Source: Lachnospiraceae bacterium | Lineage (GTDB): Bacteria; Bacillota; Clostridia; Lachnospirales; Lachnospiraceae | DNA: 64,000 nucleotides | Assembly (NCBI GenBank): GCA_910575075.1 | Contig: CAJTCY010000001.1 | Coordinates: 144,702-208,701, forward strand | Direction of reading: 5' to 3' | Notes under the pieces: model-generated | The model's input: the letters and a program-made list of their open reading frames with translations, nothing else | Told to the model about the DNA's origin: nothing | The model's database searches: none | Shown here: positions 55,055-62,285 of the stretch, piece by piece | Position numbering within the stretch: the stretch's first letter is position 1 | Layout of the letters: each line of letters opens with the position of its first letter | Translations under genes and position numbers: made by a program

Positions 55055-55708
55055 ATGGAGAAGGAGATATCTCAGGCAGTAATCCGGAGAATGCCCAGAT
55101 ATTACAGATATTTGGGAGAACTGCTGGATGACGGTGTAGAGCGGATTTCATCCAATGAGCTCAGTGCCAGAATGCGTGTCACAGCATCCCAGATCCGTCA
55201 GGATTTAAATAATTTTGGAGGCTTTGGACAACAGGGGTATGGATATAATGTAAAATACCTTTATGATGAGATAGCAAAAATCCTTGGGATTAATCAGCAG
55301 CATAACATTATTGTTATTGGCGCAGGAAATCTGGGTCAGGCGCTTGCCAATTATATGAAATTTGAAAAGAGGGGTTTTGTAATTATCGGTCTGTTTGATG
55401 TAAATCCGGCGCTGAAAGGAATCTCTGTGAGAGGTATCCGAGTGCGCATGATGGAGGAACTGGAGGGATTTGTCAAGAGAGAACGGGTGGATATCGCCGC
55501 TCTTACTATGCCGAAGGAGAAAGCCGATGAAGTGGCGAATATGCTGGTAAACCTGGGAATCAGCGCTATCTGGAACTTTGCGCATCTGGATCTGGAGCTG
55601 CCAGAACATGTGGTGGTAGAAAATGTCCATCTTTCCGACAGCCTCATGCAGTTGTCATATAACATTGCAAACCAAACAAAATTAAAAAAGCAAAAAGATA
55701 AGAAGTGA
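55055..55708 (+). CDS. rex: Redox-sensing transcriptional repressor Rex
   Basis: A 217-residue repressor that reads the NADH/NAD ratio and controls fermentation genes. The N-terminal winged helix (about 1-80) has MRVTASQIRQDLNNFGGFG and the Rossmann domain GAGNLGQALANY. The C-terminal helix LMQLSYNIANQ serves dimer exchange. GGAGG precedes the ATG. It heads a string of same-strand genes: a coiled-coil protein, the NAD(P)HX repair enzyme and alr. Confidence 0.96.
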   Translation: MEKEISQAVIRRMPRYYRYLGELLDDGVERISSNELSARMRVTASQIRQDLNNFGGFGQQGYGYNVKYLYDEIAKILGINQQHNIIVIGAGNLGQALANYMKFEKRGFVIIGLFDVNPALKGISVRGIRVRMMEELEGFVKRERVDIAALTMPKEKADEVANMLVNLGISAIWNFAHLDLELPEHVVVENVHLSDSLMQLSYNIANQTKLKKQKDKK

Positions 55709-55712
55709 TAAT

Positions 55713-56336
55713 ATGGGAAAAAAGAAAAATACGCCCCCGCAATTTCAGCAAATCGCATATAGCACCAGAATCCCCCCCTTAGTTCTGGATCAGAAATGGC
55801 ATCATTTATTTCCAGAGGAAGGGAAGCCCAAAGAAATAGAGCTGCTGGAACAGAAACTGAGCAGGCAGCTTGCCAGTCAGGGGGGCATTAATCAGGAATT
55901 AAAGGAATTGAAAAATCTGAAAGAAAAGCTCATGAAAAATATCGTATTGAATATGGATGAAATAGGGGAACATGGGCAGGAAACCCGCAGGCTTTCGGAG
56001 GACCGCAGGCTGATTACAGAGATTAACGGACGGATGGAGAGCAAAAAAGCAGAGCTTCGTGATCTGCAGGATGAGATGGAAGATAACAATGCACGTCTGA
56101 TGGCGGAGACGATGAGATATTGTTATCATATTATGAACAGTAACGAGGCAGAACGGGAAAAACTTGCCGCCTGGATTGCTAAAACGCGGACAGAATTGAA
56201 GGTTAAGATTATCCGTAAGGAAACGATCGAGGAAGAGAACCGGGAGATGTATGCATATCTGCATGATATTTTCGGGGCGGAATTACTGGAAGCTTTTGAT
56301 TTGAAATATGAAGATGAATATGAGGTAAGCGGATAA
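55713..56336 (+). CDS. Coiled-coil protein of unknown function
   Basis: A 207-residue soluble protein. The first ~35 residues are proline/aromatic-rich, then a long charged coiled-coil (about 40-175) and a short C-terminal helix. It follows rex by 4 bases and precedes the NAD(P)HX enzyme by 66 bases. No family name is recognised; its fixed position suggests a Lachnospiraceae-conserved protein. The rex spacing implies co-transcription. Confidence 0.8.
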   Translation: MGKKKNTPPQFQQIAYSTRIPPLVLDQKWHHLFPEEGKPKEIELLEQKLSRQLASQGGINQELKELKNLKEKLMKNIVLNMDEIGEHGQETRRLSEDRRLITEINGRMESKKAELRDLQDEMEDNNARLMAETMRYCYHIMNSNEAEREKLAAWIAKTRTELKVKIIRKETIEEENREMYAYLHDIFGAELLEAFDLKYEDEYEVSG

Positions 56337-56402
56337 AAGGCAGTCTTAGCAGAAAAAGATGTTAAGAATGTCTTTTTCCGCATGTGAAAGGCAGGACAGG
56401 AT

Positions 56403-57914
56403 ATGAACATTTTAGTCGATAGCTGGCAGATGAAGCAATGTGATAAAAATACCATAGAACATTTTGGCGTACCTTCTCTGGTGCTGATGGAGCGTGCCGC
56501 TCTGGGAACAGCAGAAGAGATTGAAAAATATGTGAAAAGGCCTCCGGCAGAAAGCAGGGCGCTTCTTGTCTGCGGGGTTGGAAATAATGGGGGAGACGGG
56601 CTTGCAATTGCACGTCTGCTGTGGCAGCACGGATGGGATGTTACAGTTGTCATGCCGCCAGAACCCAGAAAAGTATCTGCAGAGACGAAGGTACAGATGG
56701 GTATTCTGGAAAAATATCAGATTCCCATTGCAGACACCATACCAGAAAAAAGGTTTGACGTCATTATAGATGCGCTGTTTGGAATTGGGTTGACAAGAGA
56801 GATTACCGGGATTTACCAGGAATATATTTTAAAAATGAACGAAATACCAGGATTTAAAGTGGCAGTGGACATTCCTTCTGGCATACATGGAGACAGAGGG
56901 GCAGTAATGGGCGTTGGTTTCCGTGCAGATCTGACAGTGACCTTTGCATTTGCCAAAACAGGACTGCTGCTATTTCCAGGAGCCGAGTATGCGGGAAGAG
57001 TGGTGGTAAAGGATATTGGCATAGACAGGCATAGTTTCCTTGAAAAAATACCTGATATGTATTATCTGTCCGAAGAAGATCTGTTCAAGATTCCTTCCAG
57101 GAAGATACGCTCCAATAAGGGGAGTTATGGCAGGGTATTGGTGGCAGCAGGGCAGAAAAACATGTCGGGAGCAGCATTTTTCAGTGCTAAGGCAGCCTAT
57201 CTTACAGGAGCAGGGCTGGTGAAAATACTGACAGCGGAAGAGAACAGGGTAATCTTGCAGCAGCTTTTGCCAGAAGCAGTTTTAGAGACTTACGATGCTT
57301 TAGACACAGCAGACAAATTGGCAGATTCCGTCAAATGGGCTTCTGCAATTGCGATAGGGCCAGGGCTTGGCAGGGAGGCAGTGCTTTTGGTGAAAATCGT
57401 TTTAAAATATGCACAGGTTCCGGTAATTTTAGATGCCGATGGATTAAATATTGTTTCAGAGCATCTGGAATGGCTGAAAGAGGCGAAAGCCACTGTGATT
57501 GTGACCCCTCACCTTGGGGAAATGGCAAGGCTGGTAAAGAAGGAAATCAAACTGATACAGGAACAATTGATAGAAACTGCACGGGCCTTTGCGGAAGAAT
57601 ATCATGTGATCTGTGTGCTGAAAGACGCCAGGACAGTAACAGCGCTGCCAGATGGAAACGTCTGGATAAACACCAGCGGGAATAACGGGATGGCAACCGC
57701 GGGTTCTGGGGATGTGCTTACAGGAATTCTGGCAGGTCTGGCTGCACAGGGAATGGAGCCGGAGCTTGCGGCTCCTGTGGGCGTGTACCTCCATGGTCTT
57801 GCCGGAGATAAAGCGGCAAAGAAAAAAGGAATATACGGATTGATGGCGCAGGATATTCTGGAGGGAATTCCCTGTATTTTGAAAGGAATCGGTAAGGAAG
57901 GAAATAAGAAATGA
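56403..57914 (+). CDS. nnr: Bifunctional NAD(P)H-hydrate epimerase / ADP-dependent dehydratase
   Basis: Repairs damaged NAD(P)HX. The 503-residue fusion has an epimerase (YjeF_N) domain at about 1-215 with CGVGNNGGDGLAIARLL, and a dehydratase domain at about 225-500 with GYGRVLVAAG-like SYGRVLVAAGQ, GPGLGR and NNGMATAGSGDVLTGILAG. Its operon with rex ties NADH sensing to NADH repair. The stop overlaps alr (ATGA). Confidence 0.95.
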   Translation: MNILVDSWQMKQCDKNTIEHFGVPSLVLMERAALGTAEEIEKYVKRPPAESRALLVCGVGNNGGDGLAIARLLWQHGWDVTVVMPPEPRKVSAETKVQMGILEKYQIPIADTIPEKRFDVIIDALFGIGLTREITGIYQEYILKMNEIPGFKVAVDIPSGIHGDRGAVMGVGFRADLTVTFAFAKTGLLLFPGAEYAGRVVVKDIGIDRHSFLEKIPDMYYLSEEDLFKIPSRKIRSNKGSYGRVLVAAGQKNMSGAAFFSAKAAYLTGAGLVKILTAEENRVILQQLLPEAVLETYDALDTADKLADSVKWASAIAIGPGLGREAVLLVKIVLKYAQVPVILDADGLNIVSEHLEWLKEAKATVIVTPHLGEMARLVKKEIKLIQEQLIETARAFAEEYHVICVLKDARTVTALPDGNVWINTSGNNGMATAGSGDVLTGILAGLAAQGMEPELAAPVGVYLHGLAGDKAAKKKGIYGLMAQDILEGIPCILKGIGKEGNKK

Positions 57915-59080
57915 AATCGTACAGCAGGGTATATGCAGAGATAAATCTGGATGCAATTCTCTATAATATAGAACAAATGAAACAGAGAATTGGAAAAGAC
58001 ACGATGATTATGGGTGTGATTAAAACCGATGGATATGGTCATGGGGCCGTGCCGGTGGGCAGAGAGCTGGAACAGCTTTCTGTTATATGGGGATATGCTA
58101 CAGCGACTTTTGAAGAGGCACATATTCTTCGCAGAAATGGTTTGAAAAAACCTGTGCTTGTATTGGGAGCCACATTTCCGGAACAATATCAGGAAATGGT
58201 GAAAGAAGATATACGGGCGACCGTATATTCTCTGAAACAGGCGCATGCCATGGAGAAAGCCGCAGCAGAAGCGGGAGGAAAAATGACAGTTCATGTGAAA
58301 ATTGATACTGGTTTAAGCCGCCTTGGATTTCAGGTCAGCAAAGAAGCGGCAGATGAAATAGCACAAATAGCATCCTTGCCGCATATGGTAATGGAAGGAA
58401 TGTTTACGCATTTTGCAAAAGCAGATGCCAGAGATAAAACCATGGCAAAGGAACAGCTTGAAAAGTTTCGGCAAATGAAGAACATGCTGTCAGAACGCCG
58501 GATTGAGATTCCGCTGATACACAGCTCCAACAGCGCTGCGATTATTGATATGCCAGAGGCAAATATGAGTGTTGTACGTGCAGGAATCAGCCTGTATGGC
58601 ATGTGGCCTTCCGATGAGGTACAGAAAGAGAATATGGATCTAAAACCAGTATTATCGTTAAAGAGCCGTATCATATTTCTGAAAGAATTAGAGCCGGGCA
58701 GAGTGATTAGTTACGGAGCTTCTTATAAAACTTCCCGGCGGCAGAGAATTGCGACGATACCGGTGGGTTATGGAGATGGCTATCCCAGAAACCTTTCCAA
58801 CAGGGGATATGTATTGATTCATGGGAAGAAAGCGCCTATCTGCGGCAGGATCTGCATGGATCAGTTTATGGTAGATGTTACGGATATTCCTGAGGCGGAA
58901 GAGGGAGACGTGGTAGTTCTTGTGGGAAGAGACGGTGCAGAGCAGATCTCTATGGAAGAGATCGGAGAACTTTCTGGAAGGTTTCATTATGAATTTGCCT
59001 GTGATTTGGGCAAACGGGTTCCAAGAGTTTATGTAAAAGGAAACCAAATTACAGAAACCAAGGATTATTTTGGGGAATAA
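57911..59080 (+). CDS. alr: Alanine racemase
   Basis: PLP-dependent interconversion of L- and D-alanine for peptidoglycan. 389 residues, normal length. The PLP Lys is K38 in VIKTDGYGHG (most members have KANAYGHG). Further motifs are KIDTGLSRLGF, HSSNSAA, VRAGISLYG, and PVGYGDGYPR before the second catalytic Tyr. It is coupled to the upstream nnr gene. Confidence 0.96.
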   Translation: MKSYSRVYAEINLDAILYNIEQMKQRIGKDTMIMGVIKTDGYGHGAVPVGRELEQLSVIWGYATATFEEAHILRRNGLKKPVLVLGATFPEQYQEMVKEDIRATVYSLKQAHAMEKAAAEAGGKMTVHVKIDTGLSRLGFQVSKEAADEIAQIASLPHMVMEGMFTHFAKADARDKTMAKEQLEKFRQMKNMLSERRIEIPLIHSSNSAAIIDMPEANMSVVRAGISLYGMWPSDEVQKENMDLKPVLSLKSRIIFLKELEPGRVISYGASYKTSRRQRIATIPVGYGDGYPRNLSNRGYVLIHGKKAPICGRICMDQFMVDVTDIPEAEEGDVVVLVGRDGAEQISMEEIGELSGRFHYEFACDLGKRVPRVYVKGNQITETKDYFGE

Positions 59081-59242
59081 GAGTTAGAAACGGCATAATA
59101 TGACAGCGGATGACCGCAAAACCTGCCGGTGTTGTAATATTTTAAGAATGAAACTCTGGCAGAATAAATCTGAATACACACGAAAAAATTGGGAATAATA
59201 GGAAGTGAAAATAACCTATAAAGTTTTGGAGTGTGAGAAAAA

Positions 59243-59590
59243 GTGACTATTCATAGAGGCGATATTTATTATGCAGATCTGCGTCCGGTGGTGGGTTCCG
59301 AACAGGGAGGAATCAGGCCGGTTCTGATTATACAAAATGATGTGGGAAACCGGCACAGCCCGACAATTATCTGTGCAGCTATCACATCAAAAATGAATAA
59401 GGCAAAACTGCCCACCCATGTGGAACTGGATGCAGGAAAATATGATCTGGTAAAGGATTCTGTGGTCCTGTTGGAACAGCTGCGTACAATTGACAAGCAG
59501 AGACTAAAAGATAAAGTCTGTCGTTTGGACAGTGAAATTCTAAAAAAAGTAGACAGGGCACTTGAAATCAGTCTGGAACTGTATACATAA
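59243..59590 (+). CDS. MazF/PemK-family endoribonuclease toxin
   Basis: A 115-residue sequence-specific mRNA interferase. Family residues are [10 protein letters not shown]-type [11 protein letters not shown] at the start, [16 protein letters not shown], the TSKMNK loop and [18 protein letters not shown]. The start is GTG at 59243 after GGAGTGTG. In Bacillus an RHH antitoxin precedes ndoA beside alr; the 162-base gap here (59081-59242) holds no such frame. The cognate antitoxin, if any, is elsewhere. Confidence 0.93.
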   Translation: MTIHRGDIYYADLRPVVGSEQGGIRPVLIIQNDVGNRHSPTIICAAITSKMNKAKLPTHVELDAGKYDLVKDSVVLLEQLRTIDKQRLKDKVCRLDSEILKKVDRALEISLELYT

Positions 59591-59593
59591 ATC

Positions 59594-59622
59594 TTGACTA
59601 ATATACGGCAAAATGGTATATT
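59594..59622 (+). promoter_or_regulatory. Promoter of the CNNM-like gene
   Basis: TTGACT at 59594-59599 and TATATT at 59617-59622 with a 17-base spacer. It begins just after the mazF stop. Confidence 0.6.
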
Positions 59623-59669
59623 TCAAGTGTTTGTTAGTGAAAGTACAAAAAGAAAAAGGAGTCAAAGAT

Positions 59670-61025
59670 ATGGATGATGGCGGGAGTCCGGCCATAGGGC
59701 TGGTTGTATTTTTGATATTGACGGTGCTAAGCGCTTTGCTGTATGGATTTCTTACAGCATTGGAAGAAATCAGTGAGAGCCAGGTGCAGAAATGGGCAGA
59801 TGAGGGTAACAGACAGGCATTATGGCTGCTTAAGGTAAAAGATTCACCCTATAAGACCAGGCATGCAATACAGGTTTTGCTGACCTTTGTCAGTGGGGTT
59901 TTTGGAATTCATCAGATACGTCTTTTGGCGAAAATACTGGCTGAGATTTTTGGAGGAGATGGTTCCGAAGCGTATTTGAAAATCATCTGCTATGTGTTGG
60001 CGGCTGTGTTGGGGGTTTTCTTATTTGCGGTACTGGGAATTATAGCGCCTCAGAAAGTGGCAGCAAGAAAACCAGATAAATGGCTGCTTGCTCTGACTGG
60101 TTTTATCCATGGAACTCTCTGCATTCTGATCCCTTACACCTTTGCTGCTGAGCGCTTGTCTAACCTTCTGGTCCGGATTGTAGGAGTGGACCCTAACGCA
60201 AGCTTTGATGACGTTACAGAGGAAGAAATTATATCTATGGTTAATGAGGGGCATGAGCAGGGAGTATTGCAGGCAAGTGAAGCAGAAATGATTCATAATA
60301 TTTTTGAATTTGACGACAAGGAAGCAAAGGATATTATGACACACCGGAAAAATGTAGTGGCGGTGGACGGCAAAATGAAGCTTCGCGAGGTTTTGGAGTT
60401 TGTGCTGGATGGAAACAATTCACGTTTTCCGGTATACCGGGAAGATATTGACCATATCATAGGCATAATACATATGAAAGATGTGATGATTGAGAGCAGG
60501 AAAGAACAGTATCTTGACTGGAGGGTACAGGCAATTCCAGGTCTGGTGCGGGAAGCGCTGTTCATCCCCGAAACCAGGAATATTAACGATCTGTTTAAAG
60601 TAATGCAGTCACAGAAAAACCATATGGTCATTGTTGTGGATGAGTATGGGCAGACAGCCGGGATTGTAGCTATGGAAGATATACTGGAAGAAATTGTGGG
60701 AAATATTTTTGATGAATATGATAAAGAAGAAACAGTCATAGCTACACAGACAGACGGCAGCTATCTGATGAGCGGGATGGCGCCTTTTGATGAGGTGTCT
60801 CAGCTTCTTAAGATTTCATTGGATGAAGAGTTTGAAACATTGAGTGGATTTCTCATTTCCCTGATCGGAAAAATACCTGGAGATAACGAGCAATTTGATT
60901 TAGAATACCAGGGATGGAAATTTCAGGTACAGTCTGTCAGGGACAAAATGATTCATACCGTGCTGGTATTGAAAATCCCAGATGAGAATCAAGAAACACG
61001 CAGAGTTCAGGAAGAGAAAGGGTAA
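59670..61025 (+). CDS. CNNM/CorC-type membrane protein (DUF21-CBS-CorC_HlyC)
   Basis: A 451-residue protein of the so-called hemolysin family, now linked to magnesium or divalent-metal efflux. The DUF21 domain has three to four spans (about 10-30, 60-80, 95-120 and 135-155). Two CBS domains follow (IMTHRKNVVAVDG and SQKNHMVIVVDEYGQTAGIVA). The CorC_HlyC domain is at about 355-435. The ATG at 59670 follows AAAGGAG; the in-frame ATG at 59613 is inside the promoter. Confidence 0.92.
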   Translation: MDDGGSPAIGLVVFLILTVLSALLYGFLTALEEISESQVQKWADEGNRQALWLLKVKDSPYKTRHAIQVLLTFVSGVFGIHQIRLLAKILAEIFGGDGSEAYLKIICYVLAAVLGVFLFAVLGIIAPQKVAARKPDKWLLALTGFIHGTLCILIPYTFAAERLSNLLVRIVGVDPNASFDDVTEEEIISMVNEGHEQGVLQASEAEMIHNIFEFDDKEAKDIMTHRKNVVAVDGKMKLREVLEFVLDGNNSRFPVYREDIDHIIGIIHMKDVMIESRKEQYLDWRVQAIPGLVREALFIPETRNINDLFKVMQSQKNHMVIVVDEYGQTAGIVAMEDILEEIVGNIFDEYDKEETVIATQTDGSYLMSGMAPFDEVSQLLKISLDEEFETLSGFLISLIGKIPGDNEQFDLEYQGWKFQVQSVRDKMIHTVLVLKIPDENQETRRVQEEKG

Positions 61026-61068
61026 TTTGTTTAACTTGTTTAATTTGAGTTTCCTCATTTTTTGTTTT

Positions 61069-61203
61069 ATAGTACCAAAAGGTTTCCAGCACAAAGTGAT
61101 GGAAACACTTTGCACAGAAAAGTGTTATGGAAAGCTAGCTTCCCAAACACTTTTTGTGCAAGATGTCTATGCTGCCAAAGGCAGCAAGACCTTTTGGTAC
61201 TAA
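61069..61203. repeat. Copy C of the dispersed imperfect-palindrome repeat
   Basis: Outer arms TAGTACCAAAAGGT and ACCTTTTGGTACTA pair closely. The inside repeats TGCACAGAAAAGTGTT / AACACTTTTTGTGCA and the right-arm string TGTCTATGCTGC / GGCAGCAAGACCTTTTGG seen in copy B. It occupies the 365-base gap between the CNNM-like gene and yebC. Read on the plus strand it may terminate the CNNM transcript. The rest of the gap shows a short hairpin at 61294-61311 (TCCCTCAT/ATGAGGGA). Confidence 0.75.
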
Positions 61204-61389
61204 AATATAGGTTGTTGTTACAAAAGGGAAAACTCAAAAATTTGTCTAAATCTTGTCAGAACCGCCGGAGTATGGTAAAATGAATTGCGCCCAAGTCCCT
61301 CATGTATGAGGGATTTAGGGAGTTGAAGCGGACTTGTCCGCTTTGTTCCGATGCGCGGGCAAAAAGAGAAACGGAAAAGAGGAGAACAT

Positions 61390-62118
61390 ATGTCAGGACA
61401 TTCTAAATTTGCAAATATTAAACATAAAAAAGAAAAAAATGATGCAGCAAAAGGAAAAATTTTTACTATTATCGGGCGTGAAATTGCCGTTGCGGTAAAA
61501 GAGGGTGGTCCCGATCCTAACAATAACAGCAGGCTCAGGGATGTGATTGCCAAGGCCAAGGCTAATAATATGCCTAATGACACAATTGAACGTGGAATCA
61601 AGAAGGCAGCAGGAGATGCAAATTCTGTGAACTATGAGTTTGTGTCATATGAGGGATATGGACCAAATGGAACAGCTATCATTGTGGATGCGCTGACAGA
61701 TAATAAGAACCGTACGGCGGCAAATGTACGAAGTGCATTTACCAAAGGAAATGGTAATGTAGGAACACCAGGCTGTGTGTCCTATATGTTTGATAAAAAA
61801 GGACAGATTATCATAGACAGAGAAGAGTGTGAAATGGATCCGGATGATCTGATGATGACGGCATTGGATGCAGGGGCGGAGGATTTTTCAGAGGAGGAAG
61901 ACAGCTTTGAAGTAATCACAGATCCGGAAACTTTCAGCGAGGTTCGCCAGAAACTGGAGGATGCGGGTATTGCCATGGCTTCTGCGGAAGTTACCATGAT
62001 ACCGCAGACCTGGGTAGAACTTACAGACGAAACTGCAATCCGCAATCTGCAGAAAACCCTGGATCTGCTGGAAGAGGATGATGACGTCCAGGCAGTATAC
62101 CATAACTGGGATGAATAA
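61390..62118 (+). CDS. yebC: YebC/PmpR-family regulatory protein
   Basis: A 242-residue cytoplasmic protein. It starts with [21 protein letters not shown] and holds the family's [22 protein letters not shown] region and [12 protein letters not shown]. Members bind DNA or relieve ribosome stalling at proline runs (the YebC/TACO1 role). The ATG at 61390 follows GAGGAG; the in-frame ATG at 61351 has no site. Confidence 0.95.
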   Translation: MSGHSKFANIKHKKEKNDAAKGKIFTIIGREIAVAVKEGGPDPNNNSRLRDVIAKAKANNMPNDTIERGIKKAAGDANSVNYEFVSYEGYGPNGTAIIVDALTDNKNRTAANVRSAFTKGNGNVGTPGCVSYMFDKKGQIIIDREECEMDPDDLMMTALDAGAEDFSEEEDSFEVITDPETFSEVRQKLEDAGIAMASAEVTMIPQTWVELTDETAIRNLQKTLDLLEEDDDVQAVYHNWDE

Positions 62119-62138
62119 TTACATAAGATAGTGTGAGC

Positions 62139-62169
62139 GGTATCTGGCGAAAGCTGGATACCTTTTTTT
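62139..62169 (+). terminator. Terminator after yebC
   Basis: GGTATC at 62139-62144 pairs with GATACC at 62157-62162 around a 12-base loop, then seven T residues. Confidence 0.8.
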
Positions 62170-62224
62170 ATCTAAAAAAATCAACAAAACGTACAAAAAA
62201 GCAGACGGAAAAGTGAAAATTCTG

Positions 62225-62254
62225 TTGATTTCTCCCAATAGTACAGTTTATAAT
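62225..62254 (+). promoter_or_regulatory. Promoter of the GH59-like gene
   Basis: TTGATT at 62225-62230 and a perfect TATAAT at 62249-62254 with an 18-base spacer, 32 bases before the start codon. Confidence 0.6.
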
Positions 62255-62285
62255 AAAGTCAGATCAAAAATGAGGAGGGAAATTT

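Noticed and set aside
57602-58294. Long minus-strand frames (230, 202, 215 and 194 residues) opposite nnr/alr, EF-G, the GyrI genes and the transglutaminase
   Set aside because: They are shadows of clear genes on the other strand, rich in His, Cys and Ser as antisense frames are, and lack ribosome-binding sites.
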